NCBI RefSeq assembly: GCF_014642655.1
Contig: NZ_BMIR01000006.1
Coordinates: 124,001 to 188,000 of the forward strand
Source of the DNA: Pullulanibacillus camelliae
GTDB lineage: Bacteria; Bacillota; Bacilli; Bacillales; Sporolactobacillaceae
Length of the DNA: 64,000 nucleotides
Reading direction: 5' to 3'
Under the pieces are notes generated by a model. The model was not told the DNA's origin. It ran no database searches and was given only the letters and a program-made list of their open reading frames with translations. A program made the position numbers and the translations under genes. Position 1 is the first letter of the stretch, and each line of letters begins with the position of its first letter. Positions 19,402 to 28,915 of this stretch are shown here, in pieces.

Positions 19402-19656
19402 TTGCTGGAATAGCCATTATAGAAAGTTGGCTTCTAGTAAGAGGCTTGACAATTATCCACCGAATCCGAATGGCTTGAATCCATTACGTCTCTCAGGTTA
19501 TGATGGAATAAGATGTTTCTTGCCTAATAAAAGTCTTTCAAAAAAATTTATAGGCTGGAACCTGTGAGTTTGTGTCAACGTAGATTAAGTTAAGCCTATC
19601 ACCAGTTCAATGAGGTGGAAAGGTCTCTGTGTGTTGACATTGAAATAGGAGTGTTA

Positions 19657-20904
19657 ATGACGATGAATGAGCAGTTAAAATGGGCGATAGATTTAGTAGA
19701 AAATGGGCAGTATGAACAAGGGCTCGAACACATCAAGCGATTATTACAGGATGCGGATGAAGAAACCGCTTTTGAGATTGCTACGCTCTATCAGGAATGG
19801 GGAATGGCCCAAGAGGCACACAAAATCTTAGTCCGCTTGCAGAAGCGTCATCCCAACGATTCTCACATTCTTATGGCACTCGCAGAAATTGAAATTGATC
19901 TTGATAAAGAGGATCAAGCCATCGATTGGCTTTTAAATATTCATCAATTGGATGAAAACTACTTAAGTGCGCAAGTTTTGCTAGCAGACTTGTATCAGGC
20001 TCAGGGATTAGAAGAGGCGGCAGAAAGGCGTTTAACGGATGCGCATAAACTTGCTCCGCATGAACCCGTGCTTACTTTCGCTCTGGCCGAATTTTATGCG
20101 ACGACAGGACAAGCGGCTCATGCTGTTGAACTGTATAAGACTCTCATTCATGAACCGGCTTTAGAGCATGAGAATATCGAGTTAAAGCTTGCTGAAGCGT
20201 TGAGTTATAGTGGGAAATTCGAAGAGGCACTTATTTATTATAAAAAAGGACTTGAAGAGACAACATCTATTGATAGCCTTTTTGGTTATGCCGTCACAGC
20301 AATGCGTGTGGGTCAACACCGAACAGCTATTCAGGCTCTAGAGGAGCTGAAAGACATCGACCCCCAATACAGCACCCTCTATCCATTATTGGCTTCTGCT
20401 TATGAAGAAGAAGGAGCAATAGATGAGGCCTTAGAGACCATTGAATCGGGTATTAAGGTGGATGAATTTAATGAGCAGCTTTTATTGGAAGCAGCTGATT
20501 TGTCGATGAAGGTCAAGGATAGCCCTAAGGCTGAGCACTATTTGAAAGAGCTGTTAAATATTGACCCTGAAAATACCGACGCTCTAAAAAAGCTTGTTGA
20601 AATTAAGCGTGAACAAGAAGCTTTTGACGAAATCATTTCCTTGCTTAATGATGAACAAACCACTGACCCTGAACTTCTGTGGTATTTAGCCAGTGCTTAT
20701 GTTGAAGATGACGCCTTGGAAAAGGCGCGTGATATTTATCAACAGATTGTCTCACATTTCAATGAAAATGCTGTCTTTCTTAAGGAGTATGGAGAAGTAC
20801 AATGGCAGCTTGGTGCCCCAGATGAGGCAGCTGCACTTTTCGAACAATCGTTGCGTTTGGATCCGGAAAATGATGATCTGCGCGCATTTCTCGAAAGAAT
20901 ATAG
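19657..20904 (+). CDS. ypiA: YpiA-like TPR protein
   Basis: About 415 residues made of repeated 34-residue helical hairpins typical of tetratricopeptide repeats (for example YYKKGLEETTSIDSLFGYA and AAALFEQSLRLDPENDDL), so a protein-interaction scaffold. It lies between the tyrA block and ypiB, the place of B. subtilis YpiA. I choose ATG 19657 behind TAGGAG, giving MTMNEQLKWAIDLVENG; the frame opens at 19615. No signal peptide. Exact partner unknown. Confidence 0.88.
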   Translation: MTMNEQLKWAIDLVENGQYEQGLEHIKRLLQDADEETAFEIATLYQEWGMAQEAHKILVRLQKRHPNDSHILMALAEIEIDLDKEDQAIDWLLNIHQLDENYLSAQVLLADLYQAQGLEEAAERRLTDAHKLAPHEPVLTFALAEFYATTGQAAHAVELYKTLIHEPALEHENIELKLAEALSYSGKFEEALIYYKKGLEETTSIDSLFGYAVTAMRVGQHRTAIQALEELKDIDPQYSTLYPLLASAYEEEGAIDEALETIESGIKVDEFNEQLLLEAADLSMKVKDSPKAEHYLKELLNIDPENTDALKKLVEIKREQEAFDEIISLLNDEQTTDPELLWYLASAYVEDDALEKARDIYQQIVSHFNENAVFLKEYGEVQWQLGAPDEAAALFEQSLRLDPENDDLRAFLERI

Positions 20905-21021
20905 CAGGAGTTTTTTAGAAAATGAAGAATATATATTTAGGAGAATTTTAAGCTTGTGAGGAGCTAGTGATACGAACAGGGGGCCCATGTAATAGGGGTG
21001 GAATGAAGGGAGAGAATACCG

Positions 21022-21564
21022 ATGGAGCAATTGATATCCATTGAAGAGAAGCGTTCATTTTTAAAGTGGTTCCTCCGGCGGTATCAGTTGAAAAGTCGCG
21101 AATGCATTTGGCTGTTAAACTATGTTTTAAGCGATGAACATTTAATTAGTTTGCTCAAGTTTGTTGATAATACGAGTGGCTGTCCAAGAGCTATGATTAT
21201 TTCTGAAAAAAATGCTTCGCACACAGCTTTTGTTTATCGCAAGCATGATGTGGAAACCAATGAGCCTGAAAAAGCTTTTCATGATATAAGAATGGACCAG
21301 GACGAGATTATTTACGTTCATCTCGTTTTTCCATCTTCTTCGCTGTCTTCAGAATACGTATCTATTTTGGAGGAAAATCCTCATGATCGGCATTTTATCA
21401 ATGCGCGTTATGGTGATGAGGTTAGCCGACTTATTGAACAAGCGGAGAGTCAATTCATGGTAGCCTTTTTGGAAAGTGAAATTGATAAGGCATTGGTAAC
21501 CCATGACAAAAAGCGCTTTGTTGAGCTTGCTGCTCAGCTAAAACAAATCAGAGAAGGACGCTGA
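21022..21564 (+). CDS. ypiB: YpiB family protein (UPF0302)
   Basis: Cytosolic protein of 180 residues. The opening segment EEKRSFLKWFLRRYQLKSRECIWLL and the length match the UPF0302/YpiB family, conserved in this location in Bacillales. Its biochemical role is not established. ATG 21022 follows GAAGGGAGAG. A weak stem-loop follows at 21627-21655. Confidence 0.9.
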   Translation: MEQLISIEEKRSFLKWFLRRYQLKSRECIWLLNYVLSDEHLISLLKFVDNTSGCPRAMIISEKNASHTAFVYRKHDVETNEPEKAFHDIRMDQDEIIYVHLVFPSSSLSSEYVSILEENPHDRHFINARYGDEVSRLIEQAESQFMVAFLESEIDKALVTHDKKRFVELAAQLKQIREGR

Positions 21565-21626
21565 CCAAAGTCGGTTACTGATGACCTTAAAATAGCCGTG
21601 AAGGGTTTAAGTGAATAGTTTGTAGG

Positions 21627-21660
21627 AATAACCCTTGTGATTTATAAGGGTTATTCTTTA
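21627..21660 (+). terminator. Possible terminator after ypiB
   Basis: AATAACCCTT (21627-21636) pairs with AAGGGTTATT (21646-21655), followed by CTTTAT, a weak T-tract. Confidence 0.55.
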
Positions 21661-21779
21661 TAGTGTGACAGGCACAGATACGAGATAGCGACTGTGACTT
21701 CATCATTCGTCCAATGGTTTCATAGATTATATAGGAGACAGGCTTCTAAGATGCAGCGCTTAAAAAGGAGAGTCTGATA

Positions 21780-22235
21780 ATGAAGTGGCGAGCAAAGGAT
21801 ATAGAACGTTATCTAACTGAAAAGAGTTTCATCGATACTGTATTACTCCCTTTAATTCCGATTCAATGGGAAGAGGCAATGCTTCACACTGTTAGAGAAG
21901 GGGAATTTATTCAAATCGTGTCGGCAGAAGCGGAAAGACAACTCACAGGAAGAGTGATTTTGCACCCTGCTTTTACTTACTTAAAAGCGGAACCGTTGGA
22001 AGAACATTGCAAAAGACTTGAAAAGTGGAAACAACAATTGATAAATAATGGATTTAAATTTGTCTATTTTGTGACATCTGATGTTCAGTGGAAGACGATT
22101 GAAGATCGTATTGAGCAGTTGATCTGGATGCCTGCTGTGCCATTAGAGCATATGAATGACCGTCACCGTGGGGATTTTATTGAAGAGAATGTTGGCTCTA
22201 TTATGAAAATAATAACTTCTCAGTGGAAATTATAA
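21780..22235 (+). CDS. ypiF: YpiF-like protein (DUF2487)
   Basis: A 151-residue cytosolic protein with N-terminus MKWRAKDIERYLTEKSFIDT, matching the DUF2487/YpiF family found next to qcrA in Bacillales. No catalytic motif is visible and the function is unknown. ATG 21780 follows AAAAGGAGAG. Confidence 0.85.
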   Translation: MKWRAKDIERYLTEKSFIDTVLLPLIPIQWEEAMLHTVREGEFIQIVSAEAERQLTGRVILHPAFTYLKAEPLEEHCKRLEKWKQQLINNGFKFVYFVTSDVQWKTIEDRIEQLIWMPAVPLEHMNDRHRGDFIEENVGSIMKIITSQWKL

Positions 22236-22259
22236 TTGTGCCAAAGTTGTCACTGTTTA

Positions 22260-22289
22260 TTGACAGTATAAGAGTGGTTGCGCTATCAT
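22260..22289 (+). promoter_or_regulatory. Likely sigma-A promoter of qcrABC
   Basis: TTGACA (22260-22265) and TATCAT (22284-22289) are separated by 18 bp, about 70 bp upstream of qcrA. Confidence 0.6.
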
Positions 22290-22356
22290 TGGTATGTCTT
22301 AGTAATATTGTGTGCTATCATTGTTCGGAACTTCCAAGTAGAATAGGGGGGGAATT

Positions 22357-22866
22357 ATGAGCAAGAAAGAGCATGATGTCAGCAGACGTCAGTTCCTAAA
22401 CTACACGCTTATGGGTGTAGGTGGCTTCATGGCAGCTGGTATAATGTCACCATTAGTCCGTTTCGCCGTTGACCCACTCCTAAAGGGAAAAGAAGGCGCG
22501 AAAATGGTGCCTGTGATGGATGTTAAAGACATCACAAATGAGCCGCAAAATAAGAAGTTTACAGTGAAAAAGGTTGACGGATGGCATAAGTTTGACGAAC
22601 AGCAAATCGCCTATATTTTCAAAAAGAAAAATGGCGATATTTTAGCATTATCTCCAATCTGTACTCATCTTGGCTGTACAGTGGCTTGGAATGACGATCC
22701 TTCCCATCCCAATCAATTCCATTGTCCGTGTCATGGTGGACGTTACACGAAAACAGGAATTAATATTCCTGGTACACCCCCGCCAGCACCTCTAGGTGTT
22801 TATAAGACACAAGTTAAAGATGGTAAGTTATACCTTGGGGAAGTTATATCACGAGGGGGGTCCTAA
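22357..22866 (+). CDS. qcrA: Menaquinol:cytochrome c reductase Rieske subunit
   Basis: Rieske iron-sulfur subunit of the cytochrome bc complex; passes electrons from menaquinol to cytochrome c. The 169 residues begin with a twin-arginine-like N-terminus (SRRQFLNYTLMGVGG) forming a membrane anchor. The [2Fe-2S] ligands sit in CTHLGC and CPCHGG. ATG 22357 follows AGGGGGG. First gene of qcrABC. Confidence 0.97.
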   Translation: MSKKEHDVSRRQFLNYTLMGVGGFMAAGIMSPLVRFAVDPLLKGKEGAKMVPVMDVKDITNEPQNKKFTVKKVDGWHKFDEQQIAYIFKKKNGDILALSPICTHLGCTVAWNDDPSHPNQFHCPCHGGRYTKTGINIPGTPPPAPLGVYKTQVKDGKLYLGEVISRGGS

Positions 22867-22869
22867 ACA

Positions 22870-23541
22870 ATGCTACAGAGGATATACGATTGGGTGGATG
22901 AACGCCTGGATATCACGCCGCTTTGGCGCGATGTTGCGGATCATGAAGTCCCTGAACATGTTAACCCTGCTTACCATTTTTCGGCCTTTGTTTATTGCTT
23001 TGGTGGACTTACATTTTTCACAATTGTCATTCAAATTCTTTCTGGAATGTTTCTCACGATGTATTATGTTCCAGATATTAACAACGCTTGGGATTCCGTT
23101 TATTATTTACAGAACCAAGTCGCTTATGGTGTGATTGTAAGAGGCATGCACCATTGGGGTGCCAGTGTGACAATTGTTATGGTATTTTTACATACTTTAA
23201 GGGTTTTCTTTACAGGCGCCTATAAAAAACCACGTGAATTGAATTGGATTGTCGGTGTGCTGCTCTTTTTCGTTATTCTAGGTCTTGGATTTACCGGTTA
23301 TTTATTACCCTGGGATATGAAAGCGTTATTCGCGACAAAAGTTGGTTTGCAGATTGCAGCCTCCTTCCCGTTTATTGGGGACTGGATCAAACTGCTGCTG
23401 CAAGGAAGTGACATTGTTGGTGCTCAGACGCTAGCGCGGTTCTTTGCTATTCATGTCTTTTTCCTACCAGCTGCTTTAATGGGATTATTAGCTGCCCACT
23501 TCTTAATGATTCGAAGACAAGGGATTTCTGGTCCGCTATAA
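22870..23541 (+). CDS. qcrB: Menaquinol:cytochrome c reductase cytochrome b subunit
   Basis: Cytochrome b6-type subunit of the bc complex, 223 residues with four transmembrane helices. Heme-ligand His residues lie in RGMHHWGAS and in AIHVFFLPA plus LLAAHFLMIRRQG; the b-type signature TGYLLPWDMKA is present. It starts 3 bp after qcrA. Confidence 0.97.
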   Translation: MLQRIYDWVDERLDITPLWRDVADHEVPEHVNPAYHFSAFVYCFGGLTFFTIVIQILSGMFLTMYYVPDINNAWDSVYYLQNQVAYGVIVRGMHHWGASVTIVMVFLHTLRVFFTGAYKKPRELNWIVGVLLFFVILGLGFTGYLLPWDMKALFATKVGLQIAASFPFIGDWIKLLLQGSDIVGAQTLARFFAIHVFFLPAALMGLLAAHFLMIRRQGISGPL

Positions 23542-23684
23542 GGTGATAGAGTGGACATGGTTTCGAAGCAGTTATAGTGGGAAGTGTTTCTCGGCTTAGT
23601 TGTAAAAAGCGAAGTGGAGAGCATCTCCCCTGAAAAGAGTTACAATTTTTTATGCCTCACTTTCATTTAGAAGGAGGGAAAAAC

Positions 23685-24452
23685 ATGCATCGTGGAAAAG
23701 GGATGAAATTCGTTGGGGACTCGAGGGTTCCGGCGAAACAAGCGAAGTTTATTCCGCCTAAGGATTATTCCGAATATCCTGGGAAAACAGAAGCTTTCTT
23801 ACCAAACTTCCTTTTAAAGGAGTGGATGGTAGGAGCTGTATTCCTTGTTGGCTTCCTCATTTTAACCATCTCAGATCCTTCGCCCTTGGAAAAAGAAGCC
23901 GATCCAACGAGTTCAGGCTACATTCCGCTTCCTGACTGGTATTTCTTATTCTTGTATCAATTGTTAAAGTATCCATACGCTTCTGGAGAATATAAGGTGA
24001 TTGGTACGGTGCTCATACCTGCCATTGCAGCGCTTGCCTTGTTGCTGGCTCCGTGGCTTGACCGTGGATTTGAACGCCGGCCCATAAAACGCCCGATTGC
24101 TACGTTAATCATGTTGCTCACCTTTGTGGCAATGGTTTACCTTACATGGGAATCGACGGTTTCGCACAACTGGGAGCAGGCGGAACAACAAGGAAAGATC
24201 GTTCAGACAGTGGACTTTGATAAATCGGACCCTGGATATAAAATATTTAGCCAAAATTGCGCAAAATGTCATGGGGATAACCTCGAAGGGTCTTCATTGG
24301 CCCCCGCGCTTGTCGGTAAGGGGCTTGATCCAGCTACAGTAAAAACCATGGCAACAAAGGGTGGAGGTCAGATGCCTTCAGGGATCTTCAAAGGTTCAGA
24401 CAAGGATTTAGATGCGTTAGCAAAATTTGTTTCAGATGTGAGTAAAAAATAA
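23685..24452 (+). CDS. qcrC: Menaquinol:cytochrome c reductase b/c subunit
   Basis: Fusion of a subunit IV-like membrane part and a cytochrome c domain, as in Bacillus QcrC. The 255 residues contain membrane helices (about 60-80, 125-142, 155-172), the subunit IV motif PLPDWYFLFLYQLLKYP, and a C-terminal c-type heme motif CAKCHG near residue 194 with a Met ligand in GGGQMPSG. ATG 23685 has AAGGAGGG upstream and gives the B. subtilis length. A 143-bp gap separates it from qcrB. Confidence 0.97.
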   Translation: MHRGKGMKFVGDSRVPAKQAKFIPPKDYSEYPGKTEAFLPNFLLKEWMVGAVFLVGFLILTISDPSPLEKEADPTSSGYIPLPDWYFLFLYQLLKYPYASGEYKVIGTVLIPAIAALALLLAPWLDRGFERRPIKRPIATLIMLLTFVAMVYLTWESTVSHNWEQAEQQGKIVQTVDFDKSDPGYKIFSQNCAKCHGDNLEGSSLAPALVGKGLDPATVKTMATKGGGQMPSGIFKGSDKDLDALAKFVSDVSKK

Positions 24453-24477
24453 GCTGGGATTCCAGCTTATTTTTTTC
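24448..24477 (+). terminator. Terminator after qcrC
   Basis: ATAAGCTGG (24449-24457), GATT loop, CCAGCTTAT (24462-24470), then TTTTTT; it overlaps the qcrC stop codon. Confidence 0.88.
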
Positions 24478-24600
24478 GTGGGATTTACAGGTTAACTTGC
24501 ATAAAGGTTTAGGATAACTATGATAAAATGGAAATGTTTAGAGAGCGTATCTTAACTATGTGGACAGGCTCAATCATACGTTCGAAATAGGAGGCTATTC

Positions 24601-25194
24601 ATGTCAGCCGTTTGGTATTATTTTCTTCAGCAGAGAAATGTCATGCTCGTATTATTGATCATTAATACCGTCGGAACTATTTATGGATATTATTGGTATG
24701 GCGTGCAGCTCGCAGAAACACCGCCGATTTTTTTACCATTTGTTCCGGATAGTCCAACCGCTAGTCTCTTTTTCTGTGTCGTTCTTTTTGCCTTTTTAAT
24801 AAAAAAACGCGCGCCTTTAATAGAAGCACTAGCCGTCACTTCGTTATTTAAATATGGGATATGGGCTGTCGGGATGAATATTGCTTCAGGTTTTACAGGC
24901 TTTGAGCTCACTTTTCCGAATTACATGTTAATTGTTTCACATGCATGTATGGCGATCGAAGGGCTGCTTTATATCCCATTTTATAGAATTAAAATGTGGC
25001 ATTTGGTCGTTGCCGGTGTGATCCTGCTGCATAATGATATTATTGATTACGTTTTTGGGATGATGCCAAGATACGATCCATTGGCAAATTATCAGCATGT
25101 CATCGGCTATTTAACCTTCTGGCTAAGTGTGCTTACCATTTTTCTGGTTTATTTTCTCTGTATCAAACGTCAAAGCATATCGCTCAAAAATTAA
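24601..25194 (+). CDS. ypjA: YpjA-like membrane protein (DUF1405)
   Basis: A 197-residue polytopic membrane protein with about six hydrophobic helices, starting MSAVWYYFLQQRNVM. Conserved polar and aromatic stretches (FVPDSPTASLFF, DYVFGMMPRYDP) match DUF1405/YpjA. The location right after qcrC is the same as in B. subtilis. Function unknown. ATG 24601 follows ATAGGAGG. Confidence 0.88.
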   Translation: MSAVWYYFLQQRNVMLVLLIINTVGTIYGYYWYGVQLAETPPIFLPFVPDSPTASLFFCVVLFAFLIKKRAPLIEALAVTSLFKYGIWAVGMNIASGFTGFELTFPNYMLIVSHACMAIEGLLYIPFYRIKMWHLVVAGVILLHNDIIDYVFGMMPRYDPLANYQHVIGYLTFWLSVLTIFLVYFLCIKRQSISLKN

Positions 25195-25270
25195 TGTGTA
25201 AGTGGGGCTGCAGAGGTCTACTCTTGTCCACCACATCATAAACTAGTGGTAAGTGAGAGGGGGATGAGGG

Positions 25271-26062
25271 ATGAAAAGGTACATTGTCAGCCTCATTGTC
25301 AGTGCGTTAATATTGGGACTCCCCGCACTGGGACATGCACAAGAAAAAACGAAACCCATTCAGACGTTAGTCTCGTATTCGAACAAGGCTTATGAATTTA
25401 TCGATGATAGCAAGCCTGATGTCGCGCGTCAGTATTTAGACCGATTCGATCAGGAATTAAAGAAGCACCCTTTAGGACTTGACGATCTTAATCAACGCAC
25501 GCTGATGGCGAGTGAGGATCATCTTAAGCAGTTAATTAAGGCGAAGGCCGATCAGAAAGCTTTGAGAGAAGCGGCTGTTCAATTTCGCCTCGTTGTGGAT
25601 GCGCTGGATGACGATCATTCGCCACTATGGAAGAGTCTGAAAGATCCGTTATTTACTGCTTTTAATAAAGTTCAAGCAGACGTGAAGCAGAAGAATGATC
25701 AAACTTTCCAATATGATTTAAATCAATTTATGGATATTTATCAAATAATTTATCCTGCTCTAGTCATTAGTGTATCACCTCACGAGCTTGAACCTATCGA
25801 TCAACAAGTCAGTCATTTGACTAATGATAGAGCAACATTTATTCAAAACGAAAATAATGAAAGCTTATCTCATATTAAACAGTTAAAAACGAGCTTGGAT
25901 CACGTCTTTCAAAAAAATCTGTTGACAACACATCCGTCCCAATCTGTTAGAAGTTTGATCCTTATTATGGGTGGCGTTGTTTTGCTCACATTAATTTACG
26001 TTTTTTGGAGAAAATATAATGGCACAGGCTGGAAGAATGATCATACGATTCGAGAGAGTTAA
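25271..26062 (+). CDS. ypjB: YpjB-like sporulation membrane protein
   Basis: The 263-residue protein has an N-terminal signal peptide (cleavage likely after GHAQ, about residue 24), a long helical extracytoplasmic domain, and one transmembrane helix near residues 222-242 with a short basic tail. This layout and its place after ypjA match YpjB, annotated as a sporulation protein in Bacillales. Molecular function unknown. ATG 25271 follows GAGAGGGGGATGAGGG. Confidence 0.85.
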   Translation: MKRYIVSLIVSALILGLPALGHAQEKTKPIQTLVSYSNKAYEFIDDSKPDVARQYLDRFDQELKKHPLGLDDLNQRTLMASEDHLKQLIKAKADQKALREAAVQFRLVVDALDDDHSPLWKSLKDPLFTAFNKVQADVKQKNDQTFQYDLNQFMDIYQIIYPALVISVSPHELEPIDQQVSHLTNDRATFIQNENNESLSHIKQLKTSLDHVFQKNLLTTHPSQSVRSLILIMGGVVLLTLIYVFWRKYNGTGWKNDHTIRES

Positions 26063-26225
26063 CAAGTGAATGGCTAAATTTAAGAAGAATATGTAATAAA
26101 TACAGAAAATTTGACGTTTTTATGAAAACTTATATAAATAAATATTTATATATAGTGGCTTCTTGTTGACAACCTTCATGAGTTTGACTAAAATTGACCT
26201 TAATAAAACATCGGAGGGTTGCATC

Positions 26226-26915
26226 ATGGGTATAGGTGCTTACTTAATTTATTTTGTCATCATCATGATAATCCCGATTTGGGCGCAAAGTAAGGTCAGG
26301 AATACATTTAACAAATATGTGCGTGTGCCTAATGAAACGGGGCTGACAGGGGCACAAGTCGCACGCCGTATCTTGGATGAACACGGTTTGTATAATGTCG
26401 ATATTGAAGAAGTTGGGGGACAATTAACAGACCATTATGATCCAAGGAAAAAGGTTTTGCGTCTTTCTTCGTCCATTTATCACGGGAATTCAGTTGCTGG
26501 TACAGCCGTTGCTGCGCATGAAGTTGGCCATGCGATACAGGATAAAGAAAACTACGTGCCACTTCGATTTCGTCATTCCCTTGTTCCGGTAGCTAATTTT
26601 GGATCAGGGGCTTCATGGTTATTTATTTTGGCTGGAATGTTCTTGCACAGCTTAAATTTATTGTTAATAGGCGTTATTTTCTTCGCTGCAGCTGTTTTGT
26701 TCCAAGTCGTCACCTTGCCCGTTGAATTTAATGCTTCAAGACGAGCGTTGGTACAACTGGAAACCTTAGGACTGATTCATAGTGGAGAAAAGCGCAATGC
26801 CCGAAAGGTTTTAAGTGCAGCCGCCTTGACATATGTTGCTGCCGCTTTAGTTGCGGTCTTGGAATTGTTGCGTTTTGTACTCATGTTTGTCGGTATGAAT
26901 AATGATGATGATTAA
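26226..26915 (+). CDS. YugP-like zinc membrane metallopeptidase
   Basis: A 229-residue membrane protein with the zinc-protease motif HEVGH (in AVAAHEVGHAIQD) and several hydrophobic helices. It matches the YugP/putative neutral zinc metallopeptidase family (peptidase_Zn_2). The motif IWAQSKVRNTFNKY near the N-terminus is also typical. ATG 26226 follows CGGAGGG; the frame opens at 26163 without a good site. In B. subtilis yugP is elsewhere on the chromosome, so here it is inserted between ypjB and ypjC. Substrate unknown. Confidence 0.88.
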   Translation: MGIGAYLIYFVIIMIIPIWAQSKVRNTFNKYVRVPNETGLTGAQVARRILDEHGLYNVDIEEVGGQLTDHYDPRKKVLRLSSSIYHGNSVAGTAVAAHEVGHAIQDKENYVPLRFRHSLVPVANFGSGASWLFILAGMFLHSLNLLLIGVIFFAAAVLFQVVTLPVEFNASRRALVQLETLGLIHSGEKRNARKVLSAAALTYVAAALVAVLELLRFVLMFVGMNNDDD

Positions 26916-26934
26916 TAAAATAAATGGCGTGAAG

Positions 26935-26963
26935 GATCGGTCCCGATGGGGACCGGTTTTTTT
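26935..26963 (+). terminator. Terminator after the YugP-like gene
   Basis: CGGTCCC (26938-26944), GATG loop, GGGACCG (26949-26955), then a T-run. Confidence 0.85.
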
Positions 26964-26965
26964 GA

Positions 26966-27345
26966 AAGGATACAAAAGTATAAAATTTCTGTTCATGAGG
27001 ACGGTGTGGATTTCGCCCCAGGCCGCTCGCTTTCCGAGGGGGAGTGGTAAGCCTCCTGGCGCCTTGCGCTCCATTCCACTTGACCAGGCAATGGAGCCTC
27101 TTTCATATTGGATGATGCCCTATACGAAGGACAAGGACCGGGCATGCATTTCTCCCGGTTTTTCTTAGTAAGAAAAGATAAAATTATTGTATGGGCACTG
27201 TTGATTTTCGCTCTAGGCTGCTCACTTCCCGTAGGACTCTAGTATCACATCGTGAGCTAGCGTGTCACTTGGAAACACATGATTTTAATAACGTTCCGAA
27301 TTTCTCGCACCTTGTCTTTCACTCCAATCCATTTGACCTAGGAAG
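26966..27345 (+). repeat. Dispersed repeat family A, tandem copies A2 and A2'
   Basis: Copy A2 (26966-27170) has GTATAAAATTTCTG, TCATGAGGACGGTG, GGAGTGGTAAGCCTCCT, GCGCTCCATTCCACTTGACC and TTTTTCTTA in the family order. A more diverged second copy (27171-27345) follows with CGTAGGACTCTAGTATC, GTTCCGAATTTCTCGCACCT and CACTCCAATCCATTTGACC. It starts at the terminator T-tract of the preceding gene. No gene is seen to 27480. Confidence 0.7.
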
Positions 27346-27480
27346 GGGTGAAGTGTTCAAATCACGGCATGAAAACAACAAAAAAAGAGAAGTGCAAATT
27401 AACAAAAGGCCCACCATTTTCTAAAAGCTCATGGCAATTTTAGGTGTGAGCACTAGAAAGAGGAAGTCTCTTTACATTTG

Positions 27481-28356
27481 CTATTCTTCAAAAAGTGGTT
27501 TTTTGTTTTCATCCAAGGTAAAGCCTTCACCTAGAACATCATGAATATCATTGACTGCAACAAATGCATGTGGATCGACGCTTTTGATAATGCTTTTTAA
27601 GCGAAAGATTTCGCTTCGACTAACGACACAGTATAAAGCATCAATCTCTGCACCGGTATAGCCTCCCTTACCCGAAAGTAATGTAACGGTCCGATCAAGC
27701 TTTTCGATGATTTCTTTAGCAATCTTATCATTATGCTTAGACATAATCATAGCGGCGTTGGCAGCATATGCCCCTTTTTGTATGAAGTCAATCACTCGAG
27801 AAGCTACAAATACAGCGACTAAAGTGTACATGGCCTGCCGATAATCGAGATAAATCAAAGAGAGGGTAATGACGACGGCGTCAATGGCAAACATCGTCCT
27901 TCCTATTGGCCATCCCCAGTATCTAAAGGTTAAACGCGCGATAATATCAGTTCCACCTGTCGTCCCACCATACCGAAAGATGATTCCAAGCCCAGTTCCA
28001 ATTGTCACACCAGCAAACAGGGCAGCTAAGGTCATGTCATTCTCTAATGTAAAGTGGAAAGTAATGAGATATTGAAAAACCCATAAAAAAAGCGATAACG
28101 ATACTGTACCAATGACGCTGTATATAAAAACACTGCGACCGAGCAACCGCCAGCCAATGATAAATAACGGAATATTAATGACAAGGTTACTTATGCCGGG
28201 GTCGATGTGAAAAAGATTGTAGAGTATTAAGGTTATCCCTGTCACGCCACCTTCGGCTAAATGATTTTTGATATTAAAATTAACCAGTCCAAATGCGAAG
28301 ATCGCTGCTCCTAATAGCATGAAAAATATATTTTTAGCTTTGAGTGAAAAAATCAT
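27481..28356 (-). CDS. ypjC: YpjC-like YitT family membrane protein
   Basis: YitT-family protein (DUF161 membrane domain plus C-terminal DUF2179). The 291 residues show five to six transmembrane helices, the family segments GGVTGITLI and RYGGTTGGTDIIAR, and a soluble C-terminal domain from about residue 205 (GGYTGAEIDALYCVV). The family is of uncertain function. ATG at 28356 follows GGAGG. It is on the opposite strand to its neighbours and diverges from ypjD. Confidence 0.87.
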   Translation of the reverse strand: MIFSLKAKNIFFMLLGAAIFAFGLVNFNIKNHLAEGGVTGITLILYNLFHIDPGISNLVINIPLFIIGWRLLGRSVFIYSVIGTVSLSLFLWVFQYLITFHFTLENDMTLAALFAGVTIGTGLGIIFRYGGTTGGTDIIARLTFRYWGWPIGRTMFAIDAVVITLSLIYLDYRQAMYTLVAVFVASRVIDFIQKGAYAANAAMIMSKHNDKIAKEIIEKLDRTVTLLSGKGGYTGAEIDALYCVVSRSEIFRLKSIIKSVDPHAFVAVNDIHDVLGEGFTLDENKKPLFEE

Positions 28357-28570
28357 AGGCGAACCTCCTTAGCCATTCCAAGTAGTATAGGATTCAAACG
28401 GCGTCCCTATACCTGTTTACATGCTCCCTTAGCTAGTATAGACAAACCACAGGTCTTGTTCAATAATCAAAGGTTATAATTTGGCAATATCGTTCATTTT
28501 TCGCTAATATAGACATAGCTAAATGTTTAGAGTAATTTAGAAACAGAAAAACAAAGAGGAGAGACTACCG

Positions 28571-28915
28571 ATGAAAACAATGGCAGAACTTCAGCAAGAA
28601 GTAGATCATTATATTAGTCAATTTAAAGAAGGCTATTTCTCTCCATTGGCATTGATCGCTCGTCTGACTGAGGAGCTCGGTGAATTGGCAAGGGAAGTCA
28701 ATCATTATTATGGTGAAAAGCCAAAAAAGGCAACAGAAAAACCGAAGACGGTTGATGAGGAACTGGGTGACTTGCTTTTTGTGGTGATTTGTTTGGCCAA
28801 TTCATTACATATTGATTTAGAAGATGCATTTGATCAAGTGATGCATAAATTTAATACGCGTGATAAAGACCGTTGGACACGCAAAGATGAAGAGGAGGCA
28901 GCGAGTCATGAGTAA
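28571..28915 (+). CDS. ypjD: YpjD, MazG-like nucleotide pyrophosphohydrolase
   Basis: A 114-residue all-alpha NTP pyrophosphatase of the MazG/iMazG type. Metal-binding acidic motifs are visible in [11 protein letters not shown] (ExxE) and [11 protein letters not shown] (ExxD). Cytosolic; substrate (house-cleaning or deoxynucleotide) not known from sequence. It overlaps dapB by 8 bp. ATG 28571 follows AGAGGAGAG. Confidence 0.92.
   Translation: MKTMAELQQEVDHYISQFKEGYFSPLALIARLTEELGELAREVNHYYGEKPKKATEKPKTVDEELGDLLFVVICLANSLHIDLEDAFDQVMHKFNTRDKDRWTRKDEEEAASHE

Noticed and set aside
19361-19567. 68-codon ORF after tyrA
   Set aside because: Overlaps the operon terminator and has no ribosome binding site or domain.
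27191-27424. 77-codon ORF in the gap before ypjC
   Set aside because: Overlaps the A2' repeat and has no start signals.
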